Below are positions 1 through 6,873 of a DNA stretch of 17,962 bases, one piece after another. The DNA comes from JBFJWU01 sp041623475 [NCBI: bacterium] (GTDB lineage Bacteria; J088), in assembly GCA_041623475.1 (NCBI GenBank), contig JBFJWU010000022.1:1-17962 (forward strand), read 5' to 3'. How positions within the stretch are numbered: the stretch's first letter is position 1; each line of letters opens with the position of its first letter. The notes under the pieces were generated by a model, which worked only from the letters and a program-made list of their open reading frames with translations, did no database searches and was not told the DNA's origin. Both the position numbers and the translations under genes were made by a program.

Positions 1-2
1 CA

Positions 3-21
3 ACCACCGCATCCGGGTGGT
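3..21 (-). terminator. possible hairpin downstream of lipocalin gene
   Basis: A 6-bp inverted repeat (ACCACC, 7-nt loop, GGTGGT) lies 13 bp beyond the lipocalin stop codon. It could end the marR-smORF-lipocalin transcript. No T-run can be seen because the window ends here, so this is only a stem-loop in a suitable place. Confidence 0.25.
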
Positions 22-34
22 CCATCCGTAGCGT

Positions 35-592
35 CTAACCGGCGGTGTTGGTCGCCTGTTCGGGAAAAATCAACGCGTCGACATCAAAATCCCAGTTGCG
101 GGCCTTGTCCAGCAACGGCTGCAGCTTTGTGTCTGGCAGCGTTGGCGTACGCGACAGGATCCAGAAATAGTCCCGACTGGGTCCGGTCACGACCGACACC
201 GAATAATCGTCGGCGAGGTACAGGATGTTGTAGCCGCCGTAAAACGGACCAAAAAACGACACCTTCAGCCGCCCCTGCCCGTCGTCCCCGATCAGGTACG
301 CCTTGCCCTCGGCCTGGCTCCATTCACCGGTTTCGGCATTGTAGCCACGATTGACCACGCGAATGCCCCCATCGTCACGGCGACTGTAGGTCGCCGTAAC
401 CTGATCCAGGCCCCGTTCAAACCGGTGATCGAGGCGGGCGATTTCGTACCACGCACCCAGGTACCGGTCTGGTTCAAAACCGGAAATGGTCTGCAACCCA
501 TCCGGCACGCCGGTACAGCCCGTCAGTATTATCGCAAGGGAAAACCATGTTCCACGTGGCCCAATGTTTTGACGATTCGTCATCATTTTCAT
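35..592 (-). CDS. blc: outer-membrane lipocalin (Blc-type lipoprotein)
   Basis: This 185-residue protein is a bacterial lipocalin, a small beta-barrel lipoprotein that binds fatty acids or lysophospholipids at the outer membrane and is linked to envelope stress. The N-terminus has a basic stretch, a short hydrophobic segment and a lipobox ending LTGC, so Cys26 is the likely lipidation site; Thr at +2 fits outer-membrane sorting. The first lipocalin signature GAWYEIAR is at about residues 46-53, followed by an FERGL segment and ATYS. A late FWILSRTP motif near residues 143-150 matches the usual Blc C-terminal strand. The length is normal for the family. Its ATG overlaps the stop of a small upstream ORF (ATGA), which suggests translational coupling, and the MarR gene lies just upstream on the same strand. 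Met3 and Met4 are possible alternative starts. Family assignment is firm; the exact ligand is unknown. Confidence 0.9.
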   Translation of the reverse strand: MKMMTNRQNIGPRGTWFSLAIILTGCTGVPDGLQTISGFEPDRYLGAWYEIARLDHRFERGLDQVTATYSRRDDGGIRVVNRGYNAETGEWSQAEGKAYLIGDDGQGRLKVSFFGPFYGGYNILYLADDYSVSVVTGPSRDYFWILSRTPTLPDTKLQPLLDKARNWDFDVDALIFPEQATNTAG

Positions 593-741
593 GATTTGTC
601 AGCCTCGATCTCCAGCGTTGCTCCAATTAAAATCACCGATGCAATTAAAATGATCTGCTCATCAGGCGACAGAATAGATTGTTCCGGACCATTGTCGTGA
701 AACAGATCTCCCGCCGACTGGGCCGCCATTTGGCGTTTCAC
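589..741 (-). CDS. small ORF between marR and lipocalin, possible one-helix membrane peptide
   Basis: An open frame on the minus strand fills the space between the MarR stop and the lipocalin start. It can start at GTG (741) for 50 residues or at ATG (729) for 46 residues. It ends with TGA inside the lipocalin start (ATGA, 4-bp overlap). The peptide has a polar N-terminal half, then the segment SPDEQIILIASVILIGATLE, whose middle is hydrophobic enough for one short membrane helix, then an acidic/basic end. No strong ribosome binding site precedes either start; an AGG about 11 bases before the GTG is the best candidate. The exact fit and the ATGA junction favour a real gene in a marR-smORF-lipocalin unit, but I recognise no family. 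A chance frame is possible. Confidence 0.45.
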   Translation of the reverse strand: MKRQMAAQSAGDLFHDNGPEQSILSPDEQIILIASVILIGATLEIEADKS

Positions 742-769
742 ATTGATCTTTGCCTGGCCCGAACGAAAA

Positions 770-1264
770 CTAATCCGTTCGGTCCTTCAGCCCGTCCAGC
801 ACTGCTGGATCATACTCATCCAGCACCTGGTTAAACTCTTCCAGCATTCCAGCCAGCTTTTCCTGATCAGGCGTCGACATAACATCGGACATCATTTTCG
901 TAGCGATCCGGACACCAGCCAAAAAGACCCGGTCAAACAGTTCCTGGCCTTCGGCAGTAAGTCGTGCGATGACTTCGCGATCTGAATCGCAATTGCGTGT
1001 CCGTTCAACCAATCCCTGCTTTTCCAGCGCTGTGCAGATGCGTGTGACATTGGATGGTGACGTAATCATGTGTCGGGCCAGATCAGACATGCGCATCCCG
1101 TCGGTATTACCCAGGGCGGCAATCAGGTCAAATTCGGAAAACTTGACGCCAAGGCCTTCGATGGCCCTTTTCTGTTTATCACGAACCAGCGCATTGGCGC
1201 GCATAATGGCGCGCATCAGCCGGATCTGGGGCCGGTCGCGAACCGGTGTTTGCGAGTCGTCCAT
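770..1264 (-). CDS. MarR-family transcriptional regulator
   Basis: A 164-residue winged-helix regulator of the MarR family, which typically acts as a dimeric repressor that releases DNA on binding phenolic, lipophilic or oxidising ligands. The helix-turn-helix is at about residues 40-90: a segment beginning FSEFDLIAALG leads to the recognition helix with SPSNVTRICTALEKQGLVER, followed by a wing containing DSDREV and RLT. Flanking N- and C-terminal helices give the usual dimer interface. The gene is divergent from the YghU-type GST, 73 bp away, with an inverted repeat between them, and sits upstream of a small ORF and the lipocalin on the same strand. The simplest inference is that it controls itself, the lipocalin and the GST. 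The ATG used lacks a clear ribosome binding site, so a start a little downstream is possible. The ligand is unknown. Confidence 0.88.
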   Translation of the reverse strand: MDDSQTPVRDRPQIRLMRAIMRANALVRDKQKRAIEGLGVKFSEFDLIAALGNTDGMRMSDLARHMITSPSNVTRICTALEKQGLVERTRNCDSDREVIARLTAEGQELFDRVFLAGVRIATKMMSDVMSTPDQEKLAGMLEEFNQVLDEYDPAVLDGLKDRTD

Positions 1265-1287
1265 AATTAGAGAGTAGCATGGAACAC

Positions 1288-1299
1288 TTCATTTGTGAA
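1288..1299. promoter_or_regulatory. candidate MarR operator between marR and yghU
   Basis: The inverted repeat TTCA-TTTG-TGAA sits in the 73-bp divergent intergenic region, next to a -10-like TATTAAT (1301-1307) for the plus strand. On the minus strand TTCACA (read from this repeat), 17 bp, then TACTCT could be the marR promoter. MarR proteins commonly bind short palindromes placed like this. The core is short, so the call rests on position as much as on sequence. Confidence 0.35.
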
Positions 1300-1337
1300 A
1301 TATTAATAGGGAGAACAATTCCAGACAGGAGCCTCAC

Positions 1338-2183
1338 ATGAGCGACCAGGACGTATACGAACCGCCAAAGGTCTGGACCGACGACAGTTCCGGCGGCGGC
1401 AACTTTGCAAAAATCAACCGGCCCGTGGCGGGCCCGACCCACGACAAGGAACTGCCCGTCGGCGAACACGACCTGCAACTGTACTCGCTGGCGACACCAA
1501 ACGGCGTCAAGGTCACGGTGATGCTGGAAGAACTGCTGGAGGCCGGCATTAACGACGCCGAATACGACGCCTGGCCCATCAATATCCTGGAGGGCGACCA
1601 GTTTGGCAGCGGGTTTGTCCAGGTCAATCCCAATTCGAAGATCCCGGCGCTGATGGACCACAGCACCAACCCCGCAACTCGGATCTTCGAATCCGGGGCG
1701 ATCCTGGTTTATCTTGCCGAACGCTTCGGGCGATTCCTGCCAGCGTCAGGGTTGGCCCGCACCGAATGCCTGTCCTGGTTGTTCTGGCAGGTGGGCTCGG
1801 CGCCATTCCTGGGTGGCGGCTTTGGCCATTTTTACGCCTATGCCCCGGCGAAATACAAGTATCCGATTGATCGGTTTGCGATGGAGACCAAGCGCCAGTT
1901 GGATGTCCTGGATCGACATCTTGCAGGGCACGAATTTTTCGTCGGCGACGACTACACAGTGGCCGACATGGCGATCTTCCCCTGGTATGGCGGGCTGTTG
2001 TTGGACAACCTGTACGACGCAGCCAGGTTCCTGGATGTCAAGTCATACACCCACGTTGACCGCTGGGCACACCAGATCGCAGAACGTCCTGCTGTTCAGC
2101 GCGGCACTCGGGTCAACAAGGTCTGGGGACCAGAGGAGGAACGGGTGCCGGAAAGGCACGGCCCCGAAGATTTCAATCAATAA
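1338..2183 (+). CDS. yghU: glutathione S-transferase, YghU type (Nu class)
   Basis: This 281-residue protein closely resembles E. coli YghU along its whole length. YghU is a Nu-class glutathione transferase with disulfide-bond reductase activity that binds two glutathione molecules per site and acts in the cytoplasm on electrophiles and peroxides. Visible hallmarks are the N-terminal extension (YEPPKVWT, KINRPVAGPTHDKELPVG), the thioredoxin-fold start LYSLATPNGVKVT with Thr53-Pro54-Asn55 where Nu-class enzymes place glutathione contacts instead of a catalytic Tyr or Ser, the cis-Pro loop NPNSKIPAL, the FESGAIL helix, and the C-terminal WLFWQVGSAPFLGGGFGHF and DYTVADMAIFPW segments. AGGAG is 7 nt before the ATG. 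It is divergent from marR, which probably regulates it, and ends 8 bp from the convergent serine hydrolase gene. Confidence 0.95.
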   Translation: MSDQDVYEPPKVWTDDSSGGGNFAKINRPVAGPTHDKELPVGEHDLQLYSLATPNGVKVTVMLEELLEAGINDAEYDAWPINILEGDQFGSGFVQVNPNSKIPALMDHSTNPATRIFESGAILVYLAERFGRFLPASGLARTECLSWLFWQVGSAPFLGGGFGHFYAYAPAKYKYPIDRFAMETKRQLDVLDRHLAGHEFFVGDDYTVADMAIFPWYGGLLLDNLYDAARFLDVKSYTHVDRWAHQIAERPAVQRGTRVNKVWGPEEERVPERHGPEDFNQ

Positions 2184-2191
2184 ACCTGGAT

Positions 2192-3349
2192 CTATTTGAC
2201 GATTGCGTCCAGCACCAGCTTGAAAAACGTATCGTCGCTCCAGTCAGGGCCCTCGGCGATGGTGCCGGTCGAGCCGATGCCATCGGCGAACATGCCACCA
2301 CCATACAGACCCTCTTCGGTATAACCGGAGTGATCGGGTTTCACGTAGGTGCCGTTGCGGGCGATCACCATGTTCTGTTCCGGGAATACGCCGACCAGCT
2401 GCGTATTGTATCCCAGGCCAAAGTAGGCGGATTCGGGCAGTGACGGGTAACTGTGTTCGTCATTGGGGCGGTTCAACCACCATTGCAGCCCATAACCGGG
2501 ATTGCCGCCGGACGTTTCCTCGGTGGTCATGCGTACCCATTCCTCTGTCAGGATCTGCCGCCCCCCCCAGTTACCACGCTGCAAATACAATTGCCCGAAT
2601 TTGGCAAAATCCCGTACGGTCGCATCGACACAGCAAAAGGTAAATGTATGGTCGTTGCCGTCTTCCCACCAGTCAAACTTGTCGAAGTTCAACGGGCCGG
2701 CCAGGCGCTCTTCGGCCAACTGCGTGGGATTCTTCCCGGTCAGTTGCTTGATCACCAGGGATAACAACATCGTATCGCCGCTTGAATAATTGAAACGGGT
2801 TCCAGGATCGGCCAATACCGGTTGGTCAATGGCAATTTCTATCGGGTTTTCCGCGACCACCAGGTCGGCCACATCGGACCGCTCGTCGCTGTCCAGTGCG
2901 TACACTTCGATCCAGTCCAGGCCCGAGGACATGGTCAGTACATCACGCAGGGTAATCGCGGCGCGTTCCGTGCCTTCCCACTCGGGAACAAACTCGGTCA
3001 TGGGTATATCCAGTGACGTCAGGTGTCCGTCGCCCCAGGCGATACCGACCATTGCCGACGCAAAGCTCTTGCCGACCGACCAGGACGTGGCCCAGGCATC
3101 GGGACCGGAATCATCGGCATACCATTCGGCGACCAGATACCCGTCCTTTATGACCACCACACCCTGCGTATTCATCTCGTCCTGGAACGCGTACTCGCGC
3201 ACCTTGTCCAGGATGACCGAGTCCAGACCAACGTCTTCGGGGGCTGCAGTCTGCCATTCGGGCCGGTCCCCCGCATCAACAGGCTCCAGGCTGCCACCCT
3301 GGCACGATACCAGCAATATCGCCGCTGTCGCGGTCATCAGTTTCTTCAC
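2192..3349 (-). CDS. serine hydrolase, beta-lactamase/penicillin-binding-protein-like lipoprotein
   Basis: The open frame extends to 3451, but the likely start is the GTG at 3349, preceded by GGGAGGCGAAC, giving 385 residues. From that start there is a short signal peptide with lipobox LVSC (Cys16), so the protein is probably anchored in the periplasm. The class C beta-lactamase-like fold is shown by S91-V-G-K94 (nucleophile and general base), Y188-S189-S190, and a Gly-rich third motif around FGLGYNTQ (310-317) in place of KTG, followed by a V-x-P strand. The arrangement resembles the NylB/esterase branch more than true AmpC enzymes, so an esterase, amidase or peptide hydrolase is more likely than antibiotic resistance. 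It is convergent with yghU. A palindrome at 3477-3492 lies upstream. Substrate is not predictable. Confidence 0.85.
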   Translation of the reverse strand: MKKLMTATAAILLVSCQGGSLEPVDAGDRPEWQTAAPEDVGLDSVILDKVREYAFQDEMNTQGVVVIKDGYLVAEWYADDSGPDAWATSWSVGKSFASAMVGIAWGDGHLTSLDIPMTEFVPEWEGTERAAITLRDVLTMSSGLDWIEVYALDSDERSDVADLVVAENPIEIAIDQPVLADPGTRFNYSSGDTMLLSLVIKQLTGKNPTQLAEERLAGPLNFDKFDWWEDGNDHTFTFCCVDATVRDFAKFGQLYLQRGNWGGRQILTEEWVRMTTEETSGGNPGYGLQWWLNRPNDEHSYPSLPESAYFGLGYNTQLVGVFPEQNMVIARNGTYVKPDHSGYTEEGLYGGGMFADGIGSTGTIAEGPDWSDDTFFKLVLDAIVK

Positions 3350-3678
3350 GTTCGCCTCCCTGCGTGCTGACCGTGTTCGCCCCAACGGATCCTGACGGAA
3401 CCTGATCCGTTGAGCGTTGCCTCCCGGCACCGTGGATCCAGCCAGAATCATCGCCGTTCCGTGCCCATGGAAAAACTATACACGCTTGTATACTTTTTAT
3501 CATACTGCAGCCGGAAACCGGCAGCAGATGGAAATCGCGGGCGCGGACCCCTGGCCCTTCGGACCTCCCGCGCACGGCGCACCAGACCATTCTCGCCACA
3601 GGCGATACAGTCCATACTTTGTTGTAGTTCCGGTTTGGTTTGCAGGCGTCCCGGACGAACCCCGGTATTCAGTCGGCT
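3350..3678. other. 329-bp intergenic region between two minus-strand hydrolase genes
   Basis: This stretch holds the ribosome binding site and probable promoter of the serine hydrolase gene, the palindrome at 3477-3492, and a hairpin CTGCAGCCGG-AAA-CCGGCAGCAG (3505-3527, one A-A mismatch in the stem). Several -10-like hexamers (TATAGT, TATGAT) occur on the minus strand near 3475-3505 without a good -35. A 55-codon minus frame (3448-3615) lacks a ribosome binding site and looks accidental. I see no gene in it. Confidence 0.5.
3477..3492. promoter_or_regulatory. palindromic operator-like site upstream of serine hydrolase
   Basis: TATACA-CGCT-TGTATA is a perfect 6-bp inverted repeat with a 4-bp spacer. 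It overlaps a minus-strand -10-like TATAGT (3475-3480) that would feed the serine hydrolase gene, about 130 bp from its GTG. A repressor site is the natural reading. No regulator gene is adjacent, so the cognate protein is unknown. Confidence 0.35.
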
Positions 3679-4413
3679 TCAGGCAAAGCCACCGGACTGC
3701 AGGACCGGCAACAGGTCCTCGTTGTTGACAACGGCCTCGATGACATCATCCAGGATCCCCGCCTGCCGCATGCGCCGCGACACCTGATGGTCATCTCCAG
3801 CGCAAGGAAACAGTCGAACATTTGGCAGGACGCCATAAGCCGCTGCGTGGGCTCCGTCTAGCCGATGGTCGCGACTGTACAGGACCGAGATGTCCGTTGA
3901 CCAGTCCATTTCTTTCATTGTCTGGGGAACATTAGAGTACAGTCCGTACCGCCAGCCGTAACGAATCATTCGCAAATAAACACCAATAATGGTTCGATTC
4001 GCAGTACGTGTTACAAAGCTTTTCACTGGATGAAATCCCGCCGCCGGCGCAAACGCCAGTACCGCATCGACGTCCAGCCACGCCCCGAACAGGCAGGCCG
4101 ACAGGCCACCGCCGCTGTGACCGACAAAAACCGTTCGCGTCGGCCCGACACGGGCGATCTCTGCACCCAGGAACTCGGCCGTATCCGCAACCGATCGGCT
4201 GATGCCCGGCAAGCCACCGTGATACACCGACCGCGTCATGTCCCGCAGGAATAGCCGCTTGGCAGGCCAGTGCTCCGATACGGTCAGGAATTCGAATTTG
4301 GATTCCTGGCCTGGGCCAATGATCCCGCCAAAACAGACAATCAGGTTGTCAGAGTCGTGGTCGTAATGCCGCAGGACTGCGTCTGATTCAACTCTGGGGT
4401 CGTTGTTCCCCAT
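3679..4413 (-). CDS. alpha/beta hydrolase of unknown substrate
   Basis: I place the start at the ATG at 4413 because GGGAGG lies 9 nt upstream; a longer frame opens at 4449 with a weaker site. From 4413 the protein has 244 residues and no signal peptide, so it is probably cytoplasmic. The alpha/beta hydrolase fold is indicated by an early strand LIVCFGG, the nucleophile elbow VGHSGGG with Ser100, a late Asp in SRDHRLDGAH (Asp182 or Asp186) and His209 in GDDHQVSRRM, giving a plausible Ser-Asp-His triad. The elbow GHSGG is common in esterases and in hydrolases acting on acyl or glycosyl esters. The gene is divergent from tag, with 148 bp between the starts. I cannot name the substrate. Confidence 0.75.
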   Translation of the reverse strand: MGNNDPRVESDAVLRHYDHDSDNLIVCFGGIIGPGQESKFEFLTVSEHWPAKRLFLRDMTRSVYHGGLPGISRSVADTAEFLGAEIARVGPTRTVFVGHSGGGLSACLFGAWLDVDAVLAFAPAAGFHPVKSFVTRTANRTIIGVYLRMIRYGWRYGLYSNVPQTMKEMDWSTDISVLYSRDHRLDGAHAAAYGVLPNVRLFPCAGDDHQVSRRMRQAGILDDVIEAVVNNEDLLPVLQSGGFA

Positions 4414-4496
4414 CCGCTGCTGCCTCCCGTAGATCAATGGCCAGCCCATTCATTGAACCTGAATCCCTTCACAGACAACAACCGCATTTGACTGGA

Positions 4497-4526
4497 TTGC
4501 ACAACCCGACCGCCGCTCAGTAATGT
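4497..4526 (+). promoter_or_regulatory. candidate promoter of tag
   Basis: TTGCAC (4497-4502), an 18-bp spacer and TAATGT (4521-4526) form a moderate sigma70-type promoter. Transcription would start near 4533, about 30 bp before the tag ATG, whose ribosome binding site AAGGA is in the leader. Confidence 0.4.
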
Positions 4527-4561
4527 AAACGATTCCGGGAATCAGGACAGAAGGAACAACC

Positions 4562-5203
4562 ATGAGCCGAACGAGCTATCTGGAGACTGGTGCTGATGGG
4601 ATCGTACGCTGTTGGTGGGGCAGCGGCGACCCGGATTACCAACGCTACCACGACGATGAATGGGGACGACCCGTCGATGACGACCACCGTCTGTTTGAAA
4701 AAATCTGCCTCGAAGGATTCCAGTCGGGGCTGTCGTGGTTGACAATCCTGCGCAAACGCGAGAACTTTCGCGCCGCATTTGCCGGATTTGACTTTACGGT
4801 GGTTGCCGGATTCGGCGACAAGGATATTGAACTCCTGCTGGAGAATGCCGGCATCGTCCGTCACCGGGGCAAGATCCAGGCGACGATCAACAATGCTGCC
4901 CGGGCACTGGAGCTGGTTGACGAGTTTGGCAGCCTGGCCGCCTATGTCTGGCGGTGGGAGCCACGGGAAAAGGAACCTCACGTCGGCAAGGGCGAATATT
5001 CCTGGCCGGTTCCCAGCGTGACCGCCACATCCAAAGCCCTGAGCAACGATCTGAAAAAGCGTGGCTGGAAGTTTTTCGGTCCGACCACCGCCTATGCGTT
5101 TATGCAGGCCATGGGGATGGTCAATGACCACGTCCCGGGCTGCCATTGCTACGACAAGGTCAGTGACCTGCGCCGCCGGTTTGGCCGCCCCGGATCCGAC
5201 TGA
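4562..5203 (+). CDS. tag: DNA-3-methyladenine glycosylase I
   Basis: This 213-residue protein matches Tag, the cytoplasmic base-excision enzyme that removes 3-methyladenine from alkylated DNA. It shows the family landmarks in order: an N-terminal RCWWG with the first zinc-ligand Cys, YHDDEWG with the zinc-ligand His, the helix LFEKICLEGFQSGLSW with the conserved Glu of the active site, TILRKRENFR, the helix-hairpin-helix area with NAGIVRHRGKIQA, then KKRGWKFFGPTTAYAFMQA and the C-terminal NDHVPGCHCY, which supplies the remaining His and Cys zinc ligands. All four zinc ligands are kept, so the enzyme should be active. The N-terminal extension before RCWW is about 15 residues longer than in E. 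coli. AAGGA precedes the ATG. It is monocistronic and ends 7 bp from the convergent thioesterase gene. Confidence 0.95.
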   Translation: MSRTSYLETGADGIVRCWWGSGDPDYQRYHDDEWGRPVDDDHRLFEKICLEGFQSGLSWLTILRKRENFRAAFAGFDFTVVAGFGDKDIELLLENAGIVRHRGKIQATINNAARALELVDEFGSLAAYVWRWEPREKEPHVGKGEYSWPVPSVTATSKALSNDLKKRGWKFFGPTTAYAFMQAMGMVNDHVPGCHCYDKVSDLRRRFGRPGSD

Positions 5204-5210
5204 CCTGCCT

Positions 5211-6071
5211 TTACGTTTCAGGCGAAACGCCGACCGCACCCGTCAACCGGACCCCGACTGACAACCGACTGGCGGGCTGACCGTCGCAGTCATGGAGGAA
5301 CCGGACGACCGCATCCAGTGATTGGTCACGGACAATTGCATCTATCAGGACATGGATGGGCTGGCCGGGCGAAAATGGCTTGCGGTACAGGACGTCAATT
5401 GTATAAAACCGCAGTCCTGACACGTCGTATCCGTTGCCAAACAACAGGTTGGCCACCTTGTCCTGAGCCGTATCCAGATAGACCCCCGTATTGACGTGAT
5501 GATTAATGTCGGTCTGGTTGATATGGATGACCTCACGGTACGATTCACTGCAATCCGGATCCGGCAACACGAATCGTTCCAACGGCCAGGCCGGCGGGGC
5601 ATCCGTGTCCAGCGACTGCTCTGACAGTTGCTGCAGTCGTTTCGGAATCTCGGTCAGTTTCCGCCGACCCGCTGGTTCAAACAGCCGAGTCAGCGCAATC
5701 CAGTAATCGGCCGAACCGACCTGCCGGTCGCCGTCCCCGGTGGTAAACAATTCACATTGTCCGTGGACGTGGACTTTGTCATACGGCTGTCCCGCAGTTC
5801 CCGGGCGCGTCACCAGGCTCAGCCGAGTGCGTCGCAGCAGCGGGGCACCGACGTCAACGGGACCAGGGACGACGGAGTATCGCAGGACATGGTTGACCGG
5901 AATGATTCCCGAGGCCCGCTGCTCCGCAAACGGCCAGGTTTCTTCCAGCAGTCCATAAATTGCATCGCCCGTGGCCTGGTTCAGATGGGCCACGTTCAAG
6001 CCACGTTCCTGGTTGACCATGCTCCAGCGGATCTCCCGCCGGGTTTCCTTTTCCAGAAATAGTTTGCTCAC
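5211..6071 (-). CDS. acyl-ACP thioesterase-like double-hotdog protein
   Basis: A 286-residue protein starting at GTG. The C-terminal half contains INQTDINHHVNTGVYLD (about residues 197-213), close to the D-x-N-x-H-V-N-N signature of plant and bacterial acyl-ACP thioesterases, where Asn and His are catalytic. The N-terminal half (about 10-130) has the arrangement of a first hotdog domain (EIRWSMVNQERGLNVAHLNQ, later LRRTRLSLVTRPG), so the protein looks like a tandem hotdog FatA-like enzyme that would release free fatty acid from acyl-ACP or acyl-CoA in the cytoplasm. The first-domain motif is less typical than in FatA, so a 4-hydroxybenzoyl-CoA-type acyl-CoA thioesterase is an alternative. It is divergent from the TetR-hydroxylase pair, and a shared regulator is likely. 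The substrate is not visible. Confidence 0.7.
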   Translation of the reverse strand: MSKLFLEKETRREIRWSMVNQERGLNVAHLNQATGDAIYGLLEETWPFAEQRASGIIPVNHVLRYSVVPGPVDVGAPLLRRTRLSLVTRPGTAGQPYDKVHVHGQCELFTTGDGDRQVGSADYWIALTRLFEPAGRRKLTEIPKRLQQLSEQSLDTDAPPAWPLERFVLPDPDCSESYREVIHINQTDINHHVNTGVYLDTAQDKVANLLFGNGYDVSGLRFYTIDVLYRKPFSPGQPIHVLIDAIVRDQSLDAVVRFLHDCDGQPASRLSVGVRLTGAVGVSPET

Positions 6072-6106
6072 GTTGCCTGCCCCGAAACTGCGTTTTCGCT
6101 GCCTAC

Positions 6107-6134
6107 ATTATGACGCGTCCCACCAGCGGCTCAA
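6107..6134 (-). promoter_or_regulatory. candidate promoter of the thioesterase-like gene
   Basis: On the minus strand TTGAGC (6134-6129), a 16-bp spacer and CATAAT (6112-6107) lie about 36 bp before the GTG start. The spacing and hexamers are reasonable for sigma70. It is separated from the TetR promoter by only about 25 bp, so a repressor at the TetR site could affect both. Confidence 0.45.
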
Positions 6135-6158
6135 AATGACATGCGTGCAATGGCCGCC

Positions 6159-6187
6159 TTGACGACCGGCGATCCGGCGCGTATGAT
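6159..6187 (+). promoter_or_regulatory. strong sigma70-type promoter of the TetR-hydroxylase operon
   Basis: TTGACG (6159-6164), exactly 17 bp, then TATGAT (6182-6187) is a near-consensus promoter. The predicted start of transcription is around 6194. The -10 element is the left edge of a 12-bp tandem repeat, which suggests autoregulation. Confidence 0.65.
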
Positions 6188-6206
6188 ACTGTTGATGATA
6201 CAGTTG
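6183..6206. repeat. two 12-bp tandem direct repeats over the TetR promoter
   Basis: ATGATACTGTTG is followed immediately by ATGATACAGTTG, two 12-bp copies with one difference. They cover the -10 element and the predicted transcription start of the TetR gene. The middle also reads CTGT-N7-ACAG as a loose inverted repeat, so a TetR dimer could recognise it. A candidate operator. Confidence 0.55.
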
Positions 6207-6234
6207 TCTCAAAATGCGGACACGGAGCTTGCAG

Positions 6235-6873
6235 GTGCCTGCGGCTGAACACGTCCTGACCTTGCACCGATCACTGGATGCGCGCCAGAGTGCCGTTCAT
6301 GCCAGGATCCTGGCAACGGCCCGCGACCTGATCGGGCAGCACGGCCACGAATCGATCAGCATGGAGTCAATCGCCGCTGCGGCCGACGTATCCCGGGCAA
6401 CGCTGTACCGTTACTTCTCGAACAGAGACCACGTCGTGTCCGAGGCGGCGCTCGACTGGGGGCAGGATTTGGCACCCCGCCTGGCCACAGCCGTGAGCAG
6501 CGCATCCTCACCTGCCGAGGTACTGGGCATCGCCATTGACGTAATTGTGACCGAAGCGACTTCAAATCTGCCGATGGTCCGCGCGACAATGATGGCGGTT
6601 ATGGCTCAGGGCCCGGCCGCAGACGATTTTCGTGCATCGGTTCGCCAGCTGCTGGATTCGTTGTTCCCGAATGCATCCGGTAGCTTCGAAAGCGGCCCAC
6701 CGTCACCGGTCACCATCCTTGGCCGGATACTTTTTGCCAACCTGTCGCTGCTCAGCGTCGGCGACATTACGGCGGAGATGTGCAAGGCCGAACTGAAACT
6801 GGTCGCGGACCGGGTCGTACTGCAGGCCGACCACGATTCCGACCAGCGATCACGGCCGGGATACGGATCGTGA
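6235..6873 (+). CDS. TetR/AcrR-family transcriptional regulator
   Basis: A TetR-type regulator, typically a dimeric repressor whose larger C-terminal domain binds a small ligand, often lipidic. An ATG at 6214 is in frame, but I prefer the GTG at 6235 because GGAG lies 7 nt upstream, giving 212 residues. The helix-turn-helix is at about residues 37-64: SMESIAAAADVSRATLYRYF, a very typical TetR recognition region, followed by a ligand domain of the usual length without recognisable specificity. Its stop overlaps the start of the fatty acid hydroxylase gene (GTGA), so the two are one transcription unit. The divergent thioesterase-like gene and the tandem repeat in the promoter point to local control of lipid modification genes. 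The effector is unknown. Confidence 0.88.
   Translation: MPAAEHVLTLHRSLDARQSAVHARILATARDLIGQHGHESISMESIAAAADVSRATLYRYFSNRDHVVSEAALDWGQDLAPRLATAVSSASSPAEVLGIAIDVIVTEATSNLPMVRATMMAVMAQGPAADDFRASVRQLLDSLFPNASGSFESGPPSPVTILGRILFANLSLLSVGDITAEMCKAELKLVADRVVLQADHDSDQRSRPGYGS

Noticed and set aside
2192-3349. Antibiotic-resistance class C beta-lactamase
   Set aside because: The KTG box is absent and the protein is a likely lipoprotein with a NylB/esterase-like third motif, so resistance is not supported.
3448-3615. 55-codon minus-strand frame upstream of the serine hydrolase
   Set aside because: No ribosome binding site, Arg-rich composition, and it runs through the hairpin and palindrome of the regulatory region.
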